A stretch of 64,000 bases of DNA. It comes from Caldifarciminota bacterium UBA1063. GTDB lineage: Bacteria; Hydrothermota; Hydrothermia; UBA1063. Made by a program: the position numbers and the translations under genes. The notes beneath the pieces were generated by a model. That model was not told where the DNA came from. It saw nothing but the letters and a program-made list of their open reading frames with translations, and ran no database searches. This document shows positions 52,141 through 61,528 of the stretch, piece after piece. Location of the stretch: assembly GCA_002316275.1 (NCBI GenBank), contig DCDE01000009.1, forward strand, positions 42,811 to 106,810. The letters run 5' to 3'. How positions within the stretch are numbered: position 1 is the first letter of the stretch; every line of letters begins with the position of its first letter.

Positions 52141-54421
52141 CTTTTACGAATTCAGTTACATGTTTTATAAATTTTATTTCTAACTTCTCGATGATTTCTT
52201 TCTTTATTTCGTTGATATCCCTCTTGTTCTCCATAGGTAAGTAGACAGTCCTTAAGCCGTTTCTCTTGGCTGCAAGAAGCTTTTCTTCAAGCCCTCCGAC
52301 AGCGAGGACTTGGCCCGTGATTGTAATTTCACCAGTCATGGCAATATCGCTCGGGACATTCTTAGCTGTCAAACTGGATAGCATTGCTGTAAGAATAGTA
52401 ACTCCTGCAGATGGTCCATCTTTCGGAATGGAGCCTTCTGGGACGTGTAGATGTAAATCTATCTTGTTGTAAAAATCCCTTTCAAGACCAAAGGCTTGAT
52501 AGTTTGCCCTTATAAATGTGAGGGCTGCCTTCGCTGACTCTTTCATCACATCACCTAGTTGCCCTGTAAGCTCAAGTTTTCCGCTACCTTCCATTTTTGC
52601 TACTTCAATTCGAAGGATTTCACCTCCAAATTCCGTCCATGCAAGCCCGTAAGCGACACCAGCAGGAAGGGTCTCATTAAGCTCTCTAAACCTATAGCGA
52701 GGCTGGCCGAGGAATTCTTCGAGGTTTAAATTGGAAACTTTTATCTTCTTACCAGTATCTGCATATATCTTAGCTGATTTCCTCGTAATTCTAGCGATTT
52801 GTCTCTCTAACTCCCTTAATCCTGCTTCTCTGGAATATTCGTTTATAATTCGGTATATAGCCTTTGAAGAGATTTGAAGAGTACCGTTTGGAAGACCGGA
52901 TGCCTTAATTTGTTTTGGTAATAGGAATTTCCTTGCTATGTGGTATTTTTCGTTCTCCAGATACCCTCGAATAGGTATTACCTCCATCCTGTCAAGGAGT
53001 GGTCTTGGGATGGTGTAAGTAGTGTTCGCAGTAGTAATAAACAAAACCTGGGACAGGTCAAATTCTACTTCGAGGTAATGGTCTTGAAAGAACTTATTGG
53101 TTTCAGGATCAAGAACTTCCATAAGGGCAGCTTGAGGGTCTCCACGCCAATCCTGTCCTACTTTGTCGATTTCATCGAGTAAAAATACAGGATTTGAATT
53201 ACCTGCTCTTCTAATTTGCTGAATAATTTTCCCCGGAAGTGCGCCCACGTAAGTTCTTCTATGGCCCTTAATTTCAGCCTCATCCCTCAAGCCACCAAGG
53301 GAAATTCTTACAAACTTTCGATTTAAAGCCCTGGCTATGGACTTAGCCAGAGACGTTTTTCCAACGCCGGGTGGTCCAACGAAGCAGATTACCTGTCCCT
53401 TAATTTCACCTTTAAGTTTTAAGACTGCAAGGTATTCAAGGATCCTTTCTTTCTGTTCCTCGAGCCCGTAATGGTCTTCATCAAGGATCTTCTTAGCGTG
53501 TTTTATATCTAAATTGTCTTCGGTATATATACCCCAGGGTAGGTTTATTAGCCAATCGAGGTAGTTTCTTAGAACTGTTGAATCGGGTGACATTGGCGGC
53601 GTTTTCCTCAATTTATTGAGTTCACTAAGCGCTTTCTTTTTCACCTCGTCACTCATTAAAGATTGCTGGATCATCTTCTCCATGCTATCGAATTCGTCTT
53701 CCTCAGTGATTCCGAGTTCCTTTTGGATTTCCTTTATTTCCTGCTGCAGAAAATACTGCTTCTGATATTTCTTGATTTCTTCGGATACCCGAGATTCTAT
53801 ACTTAACTTTAGATTGGTAAACTCAATCTCTCTTATTAGAATTTCAATGAGTTTACTGAGGAGCTCATTGAGATCGTTTATTTTAAATAATGCGATCTGT
53901 TCATCAAATTTGAGCCTAAGGGCGTTGATCACTTTATATGCAATACCCCATGGGTCGGCAGACTCGTCAAATACGGTAAAAGCGCCTTCTGGCACGTTCT
54001 TTGCAAGTTCGATGTATTTAGCAAAGTATTCTCTCAGGATCCTTACGTAATTCCCCAATTCTTGGTTCTCTGGGGTTTGCAGTTCTACGGATTCAAAAGA
54101 AGCGTAAAAAGTATCATCTTGATATACAAGTTCTGTAATTTTTACTTTCTCTACGCCTTCTACAATGGCTCGAATTGTACCATCAGGCGGTATAATGTGC
54201 TGTATGAAGAGGCCCACCGTTCCATATTCAAGTATGTCAGAAATTGAGGAGGGCAACTCTACCTCTGCGTTGAGCTGAGTAGAAAAAATAGCTTTTTTGT
54301 TTAAGGCGAGTGCCTCTCGTGCTGCTTTTAATGAGAACGGCCGCCCTATCATTACTGGCGAAACCACCGAAGGATAAATTATTAATTCCCTCGTAATAAT
54401 TACAGGTAATCTATTTTCCAT
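52124..54421 (-). CDS. lon: ATP-dependent protease Lon
   Basis: 765 residues. N-terminal substrate domain, coiled helices, AAA+ module ('FVGPPGVGKTSLAKSIA', 'VFLLDEIDKVG') and the C-terminal Ser-Lys protease: nucleophile in 'PKDGPSAGVTIL', lysine in 'AVGGLEEKLLAAKR'. Cytosolic quality-control protease. Starts seven bases after clpX. Confidence 0.95.
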   Translation of the reverse strand: MENRLPVIITRELIIYPSVVSPVMIGRPFSLKAAREALALNKKAIFSTQLNAEVELPSSISDILEYGTVGLFIQHIIPPDGTIRAIVEGVEKVKITELVYQDDTFYASFESVELQTPENQELGNYVRILREYFAKYIELAKNVPEGAFTVFDESADPWGIAYKVINALRLKFDEQIALFKINDLNELLSKLIEILIREIEFTNLKLSIESRVSEEIKKYQKQYFLQQEIKEIQKELGITEEDEFDSMEKMIQQSLMSDEVKKKALSELNKLRKTPPMSPDSTVLRNYLDWLINLPWGIYTEDNLDIKHAKKILDEDHYGLEEQKERILEYLAVLKLKGEIKGQVICFVGPPGVGKTSLAKSIARALNRKFVRISLGGLRDEAEIKGHRRTYVGALPGKIIQQIRRAGNSNPVFLLDEIDKVGQDWRGDPQAALMEVLDPETNKFFQDHYLEVEFDLSQVLFITTANTTYTIPRPLLDRMEVIPIRGYLENEKYHIARKFLLPKQIKASGLPNGTLQISSKAIYRIINEYSREAGLRELERQIARITRKSAKIYADTGKKIKVSNLNLEEFLGQPRYRFRELNETLPAGVAYGLAWTEFGGEILRIEVAKMEGSGKLELTGQLGDVMKESAKAALTFIRANYQAFGLERDFYNKIDLHLHVPEGSIPKDGPSAGVTILTAMLSSLTAKNVPSDIAMTGEITITGQVLAVGGLEEKLLAAKRNGLRTVYLPMENKRDINEIKKEIIEKLEIKFIKHVTEFVKDVFHF

Positions 54422-54428
54422 AATGGGT

Positions 54429-55682
54429 CTATAAGCTCTTTTTTCTTCTTCTCAGGTTATCGGTATAGATTATTACTGGTTCCTTCCCTGAGGTAATTAC
54501 TTCCTTATCCACAATTACTTCTTCTACAGGTTTTTCTATTTTTATTGTTGGTAATTTAAACATAGTTTCGAGTAGGGACTTTTCTATAATATTACGTAGC
54601 CCTCTCGCACCTGTGTTTGTTTCGATAGATATTTCAGCAATAGCTTCAAGAGCATCGTCAGTAAAAGTAAGTTTTGTGTTTTCCATTTCGAAAAATCTCT
54701 GATACTGTTTTATGATAGAATTTCGTGGCTCTGTAAGAATTTTGATAAGTTCTGCTTTTCCTAAAGAGTGTAAAGGTACAATAAGCGGAATTCTCCCAAT
54801 GAATTCGGGTAAGAAGCCATATTTTACTAAGTCGTGCGGTTCTACTAAGGATAAAAGGTCATTATAGGTATATTGAGTTACGTCTTTCACATTTGATTTG
54901 AAGCCCATTTCTGTTGATCCAATCCGGTTTCTTACAATGTCCTCAACGCCAACGAAAGCACCACCCAATATAAAGAGTATGTCTGAGGTATCTAATTGGA
55001 AAGAGCCCTGCTCAAGCATCTTCTTGTTGCTTTTCATAGGCACGCTGACGGTGTTCCCTTCGAGGAGTTTTAAAAGCTCTTCCTGAACACCCTCGCCCGA
55101 TACATCTCTGCCTATAGTAGGTTTATAAGCGATTTTATCAATTTCATCAAGATAAACAATACCGTATGAGGCTCTGTCTAAATCACCTCCGGCATTTTGG
55201 ATTAATCTTAAGAGGATTGCTTCTACATCTTCACCAACATAGCCTGACTCTGTTAGGGATGTGACATCAAAGATTGCGAAAGGTACATCTAACAATTTTG
55301 CAAGAGTATTTGCGAGTAAAGTTTTCCCTGAACCCGTAGGTCCAATAAGAAGTACGTTTGTTTTCTCAAGTTCAACATCTTTTTTGGGATTTTTAATTCT
55401 CTTATAATGGTTGTAGACTGCAACAGAAAGTACCTTCTTTGCAAGGTCCTGACTGATCACATATTGATCAAGATACGCTTTAATTTCATTAGGGGTTGGG
55501 AGGTTGAAGGTTTTGAACTCTCTTTTTGTCTTTTCTTCATCCAAGAGAATTTCATGAGCAATTTTCACACAATCTTCGCAGATATATGCATCAATGCCAG
55601 AGATAAATCTGAGATTGTTTGCCTTAGGACGTCCACAAAAAGAGCAATAGGTAGCACGGTCTTTTGTAGCTTTTCTCGGCAT
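54429..55682 (-). CDS. clpX: ATP-dependent Clp protease ATP-binding subunit ClpX
   Basis: 417-residue unfoldase for ClpP. N-terminal zinc-binding domain 'CSFCGRPKANNLRFI' with 'ICEDCVKIA', Walker A 'LLIGPTGSGKTLLA', Walker B 'IVYLDEIDKIA', pore loop 'GYVGEDVE' and the ClpP-binding loop 'FILGGAFVG' (IGF-like position reads 'GGAFVGVED'). Ends with a basic tail. It follows clpP by one base. Confidence 0.95.
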   Translation of the reverse strand: MPRKATKDRATYCSFCGRPKANNLRFISGIDAYICEDCVKIAHEILLDEEKTKREFKTFNLPTPNEIKAYLDQYVISQDLAKKVLSVAVYNHYKRIKNPKKDVELEKTNVLLIGPTGSGKTLLANTLAKLLDVPFAIFDVTSLTESGYVGEDVEAILLRLIQNAGGDLDRASYGIVYLDEIDKIAYKPTIGRDVSGEGVQEELLKLLEGNTVSVPMKSNKKMLEQGSFQLDTSDILFILGGAFVGVEDIVRNRIGSTEMGFKSNVKDVTQYTYNDLLSLVEPHDLVKYGFLPEFIGRIPLIVPLHSLGKAELIKILTEPRNSIIKQYQRFFEMENTKLTFTDDALEAIAEISIETNTGARGLRNIIEKSLLETMFKLPTIKIEKPVEEVIVDKEVITSGKEPVIIYTDNLRRRKKSL

Positions 55683-55683
55683 A

Positions 55684-56301
55684 TTACTTTTTTTCCTCCT
55701 TGCGACTGTAGATTACTTCATCTACAAGTCCATAATCCTTTGCCTCATGGGCAGACATAAAATATTCTCTATCAGTATCCTTCTCAATTTTTTTTAATGG
55801 TTGACCAGTGTGTTTTGCAAGTATATTATTTAAAAGATCCCTCATTCTCATTATCTCTTCTGCATGTATTTTAATATCAATTGCTTGTCCCTCGACACCA
55901 CCCCATGGTTGGTGTATCATAATCCTAGAATTGGGCAACACGTATCTCTTTCCATTTTCACCCGCAGTCAGTAGAACTGCGCCCATAGAGGCAGCCATAC
56001 CAACACAAATTGTTGCAACGTCAGGTTTGATGTACTGCATCGTATCGTAAATAGCAAGACCAGCCGTAACTTCACCACCGGGGGAATTTATGTAAAGGTT
56101 GATGTCCCTTTCAGGATTTTCTGCCTCAAGAAATAGCATCTGTGCTACAACAAGGTTTGCGACGTGGCTATTTATTGGAGCGCCAAGGAAAATGATGCGA
56201 TCCTTTAAAAGTCTTGAATAGATATCGTATACTCGTTCTCCCCTTCCAGTTACCTCGATTACGTAAGGTACGTACTGGTCTACGATCTTTCTTATATTCA
56301 T
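55684..56301 (-). CDS. clpP: ATP-dependent Clp protease proteolytic subunit
   Basis: 205 residues. Ser105 in '[11 protein letters not shown]' and His130 in '[10 protein letters not shown]' form the triad with a later Asp; 'RIIFLGAPI' and 'YINSPGGEV' are conserved. Forms the ClpXP barrel with the next gene. Its ATG overlaps the tig stop (ATGA). Confidence 0.95.
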   Translation of the reverse strand: MNIRKIVDQYVPYVIEVTGRGERVYDIYSRLLKDRIIFLGAPINSHVANLVVAQMLFLEAENPERDINLYINSPGGEVTAGLAIYDTMQYIKPDVATICVGMAASMGAVLLTAGENGKRYVLPNSRIMIHQPWGGVEGQAIDIKIHAEEIMRMRDLLNNILAKHTGQPLKKIEKDTDREYFMSAHEAKDYGLVDEVIYSRKEEKK

Positions 56302-57512
56302 TCTATTATTACCTCCACTTTCACGGAGTTCTTTAAAAGTTCCAGTGCTTTGTTCCTTAAAATCTCGTCCTTTATTTCATCGATAAGCCCCCTCTTTTCC
56401 AGCTCTGCTCTATAGGCTTTAGGATCCATCCTATAGTTCTTCGCTTTTTCTTCGATGAGGCTACTGATTTCCTCTTCCGTAGTTTCAAGGTTTTCTTGAT
56501 CTATGTAGTTCTTGAGAATGATTTCTTTTTTCACGATATCTTTAGCAATTTTCTCAAGAGACTTCCTTACTTCTGGATCCTTTGGATCATACTTAAAACT
56601 TTGGGCAATTATGGTAATTCTATCTTCTACAAGGGAGCGTGGTAATTCAAATTGTACTCTGTTGTATATTTCATCTATTAAATGCCATTCAAGTTCGTCT
56701 TCGGAAGCCTTTTCGCTTTCTTTGATTAAATATTCACGAATTTCCTCTCTCATTTTTTCCATGTTTTCATATCCGAGTTTTTTTGCAAATTCATCATCTA
56801 CCTCAGGAAGAAAAAGTTCAGCTACATCCTTAACATTATATACGACCTTAACTTTCTTGTTTTCCTCGTCCATGTAATCAATCTCAACGGTATCTCCCCT
56901 CTTTTTGTGTAGGAATTTATCAATAATAGCGCCGTTTATGTTCTCATTGGAAACTTGGATAGTGAGGTTTTGCTTTTTCCTTACTGTTTTGCCGTTCTCT
57001 ATTTCTTCATAATCAACTATTAAAAAGTCTCCTTCCTCACTTTCCCTATCCAACACTTGCAACTTTCCAAGCTGTCTCCGGTAACTTTCTATTTCGTTTT
57101 CTACATCTATTTCCGATATCCTCTTAATTTTCCTCTCCAGTTTTATGTGGCTTAGGTTTGGAAATATAAAACTTGGAAGTGCTTCATATTCAACGGATAC
57201 TGTAATTCCATCCTGTCCGTTTTTCCTGTCTTTTATGTAAATTTCTGAAACCACGTCCTCTTTCCTTGCTTTTATCTCATCGTAAATTTTGTGTTTTATG
57301 GCTTCTTCCTGAGCATCTTCAATAATTTCCCTTTCAAAGGCATTCCGAACCAACTCTAACGGTGCTTTTCCTGGCCTGAACCCCTGTAGTTTTACCTTTT
57401 TCTGGTATTCTCTTGCCACTTTTTCAATATGTTCATTAAATTCCTCTTCTGAAACCGTAACAACGAGTTCCCTCGTCGCTTTTAGATTAACATTTCCAAC
57501 TAATTTTGCCAT
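56298..57512 (-). CDS. tig: Trigger factor
   Basis: Ribosome-bound chaperone and peptidyl-prolyl isomerase. 404 residues: ribosome-binding N-domain with '[12 protein letters not shown]', a PPIase-like middle ('[12 protein letters not shown]') and the helical C-domain. I start at 57512 because GGAGG lies just upstream and '[20 protein letters not shown]' aligns with the family; a frame from 57548 would add 12 unsupported residues. It leads tig-clpP-clpX-lon-hflX. Confidence 0.92.
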   Translation of the reverse strand: MAKLVGNVNLKATRELVVTVSEEEFNEHIEKVAREYQKKVKLQGFRPGKAPLELVRNAFEREIIEDAQEEAIKHKIYDEIKARKEDVVSEIYIKDRKNGQDGITVSVEYEALPSFIFPNLSHIKLERKIKRISEIDVENEIESYRRQLGKLQVLDRESEEGDFLIVDYEEIENGKTVRKKQNLTIQVSNENINGAIIDKFLHKKRGDTVEIDYMDEENKKVKVVYNVKDVAELFLPEVDDEFAKKLGYENMEKMREEIREYLIKESEKASEDELEWHLIDEIYNRVQFELPRSLVEDRITIIAQSFKYDPKDPEVRKSLEKIAKDIVKKEIILKNYIDQENLETTEEEISSLIEEKAKNYRMDPKAYRAELEKRGLIDEIKDEILRNKALELLKNSVKVEVIIE

Positions 57513-57534
57513 TGAAGCCTCCAACTTTGAAAGT

Positions 57535-57549
57535 ATTGTTATAAACAAT
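57535..57549. promoter_or_regulatory. 15-bp palindrome on the predicted tig start site (operator candidate)
   Basis: ATTGTT-ATA-AACAAT, perfect 6-base arms around a three-base centre. It begins inside the -10 box and covers the expected transcription start of the tig-clpP-clpX-lon-hflX operon, a position suited to repression. It does not match CIRCE or CtsR sites as I know them. Confidence 0.5.
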
Positions 57550-57576
57550 TATAGTTCGAAAGTGTTGAAAAGTAAA
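57548..57576 (-). promoter_or_regulatory. Promoter of the tig-clpP-clpX-lon-hflX operon
   Basis: On the minus strand: TTTACT (57576-57571), 17-base spacer, TATAAT (57553-57548). Leader of about 28 bases with GGAGG before the tig ATG. Confidence 0.65.
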
Positions 57577-57591
57577 AGGAAAATGGGATTC

Positions 57592-58962
57592 TTATTGCAG
57601 CATTAATGTTGCGATGGTCAGGTAAACCCCAGTACCTATTATGTCAGCAAGGGTTGTAATCAGTGGTGTACTAGCTGAAGCGGGGTCTTTTTTTAATTTA
57701 ACAAATATGAAAGGTAATGAAAGTCCTATAAGGGAACCTACTACAACATTGACTAGCATTGACACAACGACTACTTTTGCGATTTGAAAACCACCTCTAA
57801 TAATGCCTGCGAAGGATATTCCTATTGCCATAGTGAGACCAAGAAGGCTTGCCACACCAAACTCTTTTAAGAAGAGAAAAAGCCAGTCTTTGGGCTTTAC
57901 CGTCCCAAGTGCGAGGGCTCTAATGAGGAGTGTTGCAGATTGTGAACCTGCATTACCTGCAGTATCAATGAGAACTGGGAGAAAGCTAACGAGGACGACA
58001 TACCGGGTAAGGGTTTCCTGAAATCCTTGAATAATGCCTCCAACGAGGAGGTCCATGAGGAGCAATGCAATAAGCCATATGACTCTACTTTGATATACTT
58101 CTGTTATAGATACTTCTTTAAGATGTGTTAGGAATTCAGCTCCTACTATTTCAGGGCTTACTGCGGATATTTTCGCTAAGTCCTCAGTCTGCTCTTCATC
58201 AAGAACATCTATCATATCATCAATTGTCACAATTCCTAATAAGATTTTGTCTCTATCAACTACTGGCAATACGTTCAGGTCGTACTTTTTCATAATTTTC
58301 ACTGCTGCTTCTTGGTCTGTATAGGCATCTACGTATAATACCTGACCGTCCATTAAGTCTCCTATCGTATCTTCAAAGTCAGCAAAAATTAGATCTTTTA
58401 AGAAAAGATCGTCAACAAGTCTTAAGGAAGAGTCGACTATGTAGATTATGTCAATGGTCTCTGCATCCTTCCCGTACTTTCTTATGTGCTCAAGAGCTTC
58501 TCTACAGGTCCAATGTGAGGCTACAGCTACGTAATATGGGGTCATCAGTCTACCTACAGTGTTTTCCGGATATCCAAGCAATTTGAGAGTATGTTTACGT
58601 TCCTCATTTGAGAGCATAGGAAGCAATTTCTGAACCAGTTGTCCGGGGAGTTCTTCAAACAGGCTAGCTCTATCATCGGGTTCTAGTTCCTCAATGACGT
58701 TTCTTACTTCTTCATCACCCATCTGGTGAAGGAGTCTTTCCTGGGTTTCAAAATCCATTTCACTGAATACTTCGACTTGCACATCCCTTGGGAGAAGTCT
58801 AAAGACTATAATTTTTTGATCATCCTTTAGAGATTGTATTAGGTGGGAAAGGTCCTGGGGAGGCCACTCGGATAGGGCAGTTTTTAGCTCATACCAATTT
58901 TTCTGCTCGATAAATTCTTCTATATCGGGCAAAATAAATTCGATAAACTCGTTCCTTTCCAT
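57592..58962 (-). CDS. mgtE: Magnesium transporter MgtE
   Basis: Mg2+ channel. 456 residues: N-terminal superhelical domain ('WPPQDLSHLIQSL', 'DRASLFEELP'), two CBS domains (about 135-255, 'LMTPYYVAV', 'VVDRDKILLGIVTIDDMIDV'), a plug helix, and five C-terminal membrane helices with 'TAGNAGSQSATLLIRALALG', the selectivity region, and 'PLITTLADIIG'. The CBS and N domains sense cytosolic Mg2+. Standalone gene. Confidence 0.94.
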   Translation of the reverse strand: MERNEFIEFILPDIEEFIEQKNWYELKTALSEWPPQDLSHLIQSLKDDQKIIVFRLLPRDVQVEVFSEMDFETQERLLHQMGDEEVRNVIEELEPDDRASLFEELPGQLVQKLLPMLSNEERKHTLKLLGYPENTVGRLMTPYYVAVASHWTCREALEHIRKYGKDAETIDIIYIVDSSLRLVDDLFLKDLIFADFEDTIGDLMDGQVLYVDAYTDQEAAVKIMKKYDLNVLPVVDRDKILLGIVTIDDMIDVLDEEQTEDLAKISAVSPEIVGAEFLTHLKEVSITEVYQSRVIWLIALLLMDLLVGGIIQGFQETLTRYVVLVSFLPVLIDTAGNAGSQSATLLIRALALGTVKPKDWLFLFLKEFGVASLLGLTMAIGISFAGIIRGGFQIAKVVVVSMLVNVVVGSLIGLSLPFIFVKLKKDPASASTPLITTLADIIGTGVYLTIATLMLQ

Positions 58963-58991
58963 TTGCTTTCATAAGCCTTTATTTTGAAAAA

Positions 58992-59019
58992 ATTATAAAT
59001 CCTATGGAGTGTGATTCAA
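58992..59019 (-). promoter_or_regulatory. Promoter of mgtE
   Basis: On the minus strand: TTGAAT (59019-59014), 16-base spacer, TATAAT (58997-58992). Leader of about 23 bases, with only a poor AAAGG ribosome site. Confidence 0.58.
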
Positions 59020-59038
59020 ACTGGTATAGTTAAATAGG

Positions 59039-59067
59039 TTGAAAGGTTGTGATCCAGGCTCTAAAAT
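59039..59067 (+). promoter_or_regulatory. Promoter of the DRTGG-to-hydrogenase-subunit operon
   Basis: TTGAAA (59039-59044), 17-base spacer, TAAAAT (59062-59067), 12 bases to the ATG at 59080. The leader would be about five bases and lacks a ribosome site. From here to the window end genes are separated by no more than a few bases, so one transcript likely covers all. Confidence 0.7.
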
Positions 59068-59079
59068 ATTACTAGATCT

Positions 59080-59472
59080 ATGAAAATACGAGAAATAGTC
59101 GAGAAAATTGATGGGAAGTTAATAACTGGTGAAGAAAAATTGGATGAGGATGTTGCAAGAGGGTTTGCTGCTGATCTCTTGTCGGATGTCCTCGCCCTTA
59201 CCGAAGAAAGCACATGCTTAATTACAGGTATAACAGGTCCACAGGCTGTTAGAGTAGCCGAGGTTCTCAATATTCCTTTGATAATTATTGCCCGTGGGAA
59301 GCAGCCTTCTAAAGCACTGGTAGAAGCGGCAAAGGTTGCCTCTATTCCAGTGATTCTTACCGACAAAACTGTTTTTGAGACGTGTGGAATTCTTTATTCT
59401 AATGGTATGAAACCGTGTAAGATTAAGATTTTCCAAAGTGTTTCAGATGAGTCAGATTCATTTAAAGATTAG
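59080..59472 (+). CDS. DRTGG-domain protein (first copy)
   Basis: 130 residues, essentially one DRTGG domain: 'KIDGKLITGEEKLDEDVARGFAADLLSDVLAL', 'CLITGITGPQAVRVAEVLNIPLIII', 'VILTDKTVFETCGILY'. The domain also occurs in some phosphotransacetylases and CBS proteins and is thought to be regulatory or ligand-binding; function is unknown. Small DRTGG proteins are often encoded near NAD-linked [FeFe]-hydrogenase subunits, as here. First gene of the operon. Confidence 0.78.
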   Translation: MKIREIVEKIDGKLITGEEKLDEDVARGFAADLLSDVLALTEESTCLITGITGPQAVRVAEVLNIPLIIIARGKQPSKALVEAAKVASIPVILTDKTVFETCGILYSNGMKPCKIKIFQSVSDESDSFKD

Positions 59473-59478
59473 GAAATT

Positions 59479-59925
59479 ATGGATGAGCAGAAGCTTAGAC
59501 TGGTTTACAGAGTAAAGCCTATGGATTTAGCTAGTGCGGGTTCAGTATCATCTCAGATTAAGGTTGAGTTGCAGAGAAGTGGGATAGAGGACGATGTGGT
59601 AAGGAGGGTTGGTATTATTTGCTTTGAGGCAGAGATGAATATGATACTGTATTCTGTTGGTGGTAAACTAAAGGTGGAAGTAAATAGTGATAAAGTAGAG
59701 ATCTTTGCGGAAGATGAAGGCCCTGGGATAGAAGACCTTAATGCTGCTATGGAGCCGGGCTTTTCTACTGCACCTCCGTGGGCTCAGGACTACGGTTTTG
59801 GTGCAGGGATGGGATTTCCAAATATGAAGCTAAATTCGGATGTCCTTGAAGTTGATTCAAAACCTGGTACAGGTACTAAGATACGCTCAGTAGTTTATAG
59901 GAGAAATACAGATGAAACTTGCTGA
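59479..59925 (+). CDS. RsbW-like HATPase (anti-sigma/serine kinase fold)
   Basis: 148 residues, GHKL ATPase of the RsbW/SpoIIAB group: 'GIICFEAEMNMILYSVGGKLKV' (N-box), 'IFAEDEGPGIEDLN' (G1 box), 'GFGAGMGFPNMKLNSDVLEV' (G2), 'KPGTGTKIRSVVY'. No sensor or His-dimerisation domain. It sits between two DRTGG genes and overlaps the second by 14 bases. It may phosphorylate or bind a partner encoded nearby. Confidence 0.82.
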   Translation: MDEQKLRLVYRVKPMDLASAGSVSSQIKVELQRSGIEDDVVRRVGIICFEAEMNMILYSVGGKLKVEVNSDKVEIFAEDEGPGIEDLNAAMEPGFSTAPPWAQDYGFGAGMGFPNMKLNSDVLEVDSKPGTGTKIRSVVYRRNTDETC

Positions 59926-60265
59926 AATCATCGGTACATTAAATTTAAGAATTTTTACCCCTGGTATAGTTGGCTTTGAAGACGTCGAGATAAAAGGCGG
60001 ATATGTATCTGATCTCCTTTCTGATGTAATCGCATCGTTAGCGAAGGGGGATATCTGGATTACTATACAGAAGCATTTTAATATAGTTGCTGTGGCAAAG
60101 CTGAAGGATGCAGGAGCGATTCTCATTACTAAGGGGTTTGAACCTGATAAAAATACCATCGATAAAGCTAATGAAGAAGGGGTTATACTCCTTGGTACAG
60201 AGCTTGGAACCTTTGAAATTACAGGGAAACTTTACAATCTATTGAAATACGGTGAATCTAAGTAG
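59912..60265 (+). CDS. DRTGG-domain protein (second copy)
   Basis: 117 residues with the same layout as the first copy: 'IIGTLNLRIFTPG', 'KGGYVSDLLSDVIASLAKGDIWIT', 'VAVAKLKDAGAILITKGFEPD', 'VILLGTELGTFEITGKLYNLL'. The two copies are clearly related but divergent, and may form a heterodimer. Overlaps the upstream HATPase gene by 14 bases. Confidence 0.78.
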   Translation: MKLAEIIGTLNLRIFTPGIVGFEDVEIKGGYVSDLLSDVIASLAKGDIWITIQKHFNIVAVAKLKDAGAILITKGFEPDKNTIDKANEEGVILLGTELGTFEITGKLYNLLKYGESK

Positions 60266-60269
60266 ATTT

Positions 60270-61016
60270 ATGGCAGATTTGCATATACACTCTACGCTCT
60301 CCCCTTGCGGGAGTTTAGATATGTCGCCTCGAAATATAGTAAGTGCTGCAGTAAAAAGGGGACTTGATATTATTGCAGTAGCAGACCATAATTCGTATGA
60401 GAATGCATATTATACAGGGGTTATTGCAATGAAGGGTGGAGTAAATTTTTTGTACGGAATTGAGGTGCAGAGCATCGAAGAGGTCCATATTCTTGCTTTT
60501 TTCGATTCTTATGAAGAGCTCAGATCTTTTGGTTCAATTATCTATGATAACCTTCCTGATGTTTCAAATAATCCAGATTATTTCGGGGATCAAGTAGTTG
60601 TGGACGAAGATGATAATATTGTTAAGGTTGAAGCAAAACTCCTTTTGAATTCGACGCGACTTACCCTTGATGAAATTGTTGATCTCATAAAAGAGTACAA
60701 TGGTCTTGCTATACTCTCTCACGTGAATGCTGGGTATTTCAGCGTTATATCTCAACTGGGTTTCATTCCACAAAATCTTAGTATAGACGCTGTAGAAGTA
60801 ACCTGCGATATTAGTAGAAGTGAGATTAATAATGTACCTGGGATTGGAGGGCGTCCCATTGTTACTTTTTCTGATGCCCATTATGTTGGGGATATTGGGC
60901 GAGGGTACACAGTGTTCTTTTTAAAGGAAGTATCAGTGGCGGAAATAAAGAAGGCGCTCGGGAACTTAGAGGGCCGAAGTTATGAAGTTTACGGACAAAA
61001 AGGGAGGATTCTATGA
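60270..61016 (+). CDS. PHP-domain phosphoesterase
   Basis: About 248 residues. Metal-binding motifs of the PHP family are in order: 'MADLHIHSTLSPCG' (HxH), 'VADHNSYENA', 'ILSHVNAGY', 'FSDAHYVGD'. Such proteins hydrolyse phosphoesters (histidinol phosphate, nucleotides, RNA); the substrate here is unknown. The ATG at 60270 begins right at the domain; a GTG at 60252 would overlap the previous gene. Its stop overlaps the hndA start (ATGA). Confidence 0.85.
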   Translation: MADLHIHSTLSPCGSLDMSPRNIVSAAVKRGLDIIAVADHNSYENAYYTGVIAMKGGVNFLYGIEVQSIEEVHILAFFDSYEELRSFGSIIYDNLPDVSNNPDYFGDQVVVDEDDNIVKVEAKLLLNSTRLTLDEIVDLIKEYNGLAILSHVNAGYFSVISQLGFIPQNLSIDAVEVTCDISRSEINNVPGIGGRPIVTFSDAHYVGDIGRGYTVFFLKEVSVAEIKKALGNLEGRSYEVYGQKGRIL

Positions 61017-61528
61017 AACTTGAAATACCTGTTGATAGCCCGCAATATCAAGTGTTAAAAAGGGATATTGCAAGATTTAAGAGGAAATCGGGTTCGCTAA
61101 TTCAAGTTTTGCACAGGGCTCAAGAAATTTTTGGTTATCTCCCGGCTGAGGTTCAGTACTTTGTGGCGCACGAATTAGATGTTCCTGTTTCCCAAGTTTA
61201 TGGCGTGGTTACATTTTACAACTTCTTTCGTATGGAACCTGTTGCGAAACATGTAATAAATGTCTGTATGGGCACGGCTTGTCATGTAAAGGGTGCTGAA
61301 GGTATTGTAAAGGCGGTCTCTGAGGAATTGGGTATAAAAGTTGGTGAAACTACAAAGGATAAGTTCTTTACACTCTCAACAGCCCGTTGTTTTGGTGCTT
61401 GTGGACTTGCGCCGGTAATCATGATAAATGAAGATGTTTATGGTAAGTTGACTCCAGAAAAAGTTAAAGAGGTAATTAGAGAATACCGATTAGAAAAAGA
61501 GAAAGAGGAAAGGGGAGGAGCTAATTAG
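61013..61528 (+). CDS. hndA: NuoE/HndA-like [2Fe-2S] thioredoxin-fold subunit
   Basis: 171 residues, the 24-kDa-type subunit of NADH dehydrogenases and bifurcating hydrogenases. Four cluster ligands are present: Cys85 and Cys90 ('CMGTACHVKG'), Cys126 and Cys130 ('CFGACGLAPV'). N-terminal helical part 'LIQVLHRAQEIFGYLPAEVQYF'. Passes electrons between the flavin subunit and the hydrogenase or other partner. Confidence 0.93.
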   Translation: MKLEIPVDSPQYQVLKRDIARFKRKSGSLIQVLHRAQEIFGYLPAEVQYFVAHELDVPVSQVYGVVTFYNFFRMEPVAKHVINVCMGTACHVKGAEGIVKAVSEELGIKVGETTKDKFFTLSTARCFGACGLAPVIMINEDVYGKLTPEKVKEVIREYRLEKEKEERGGAN

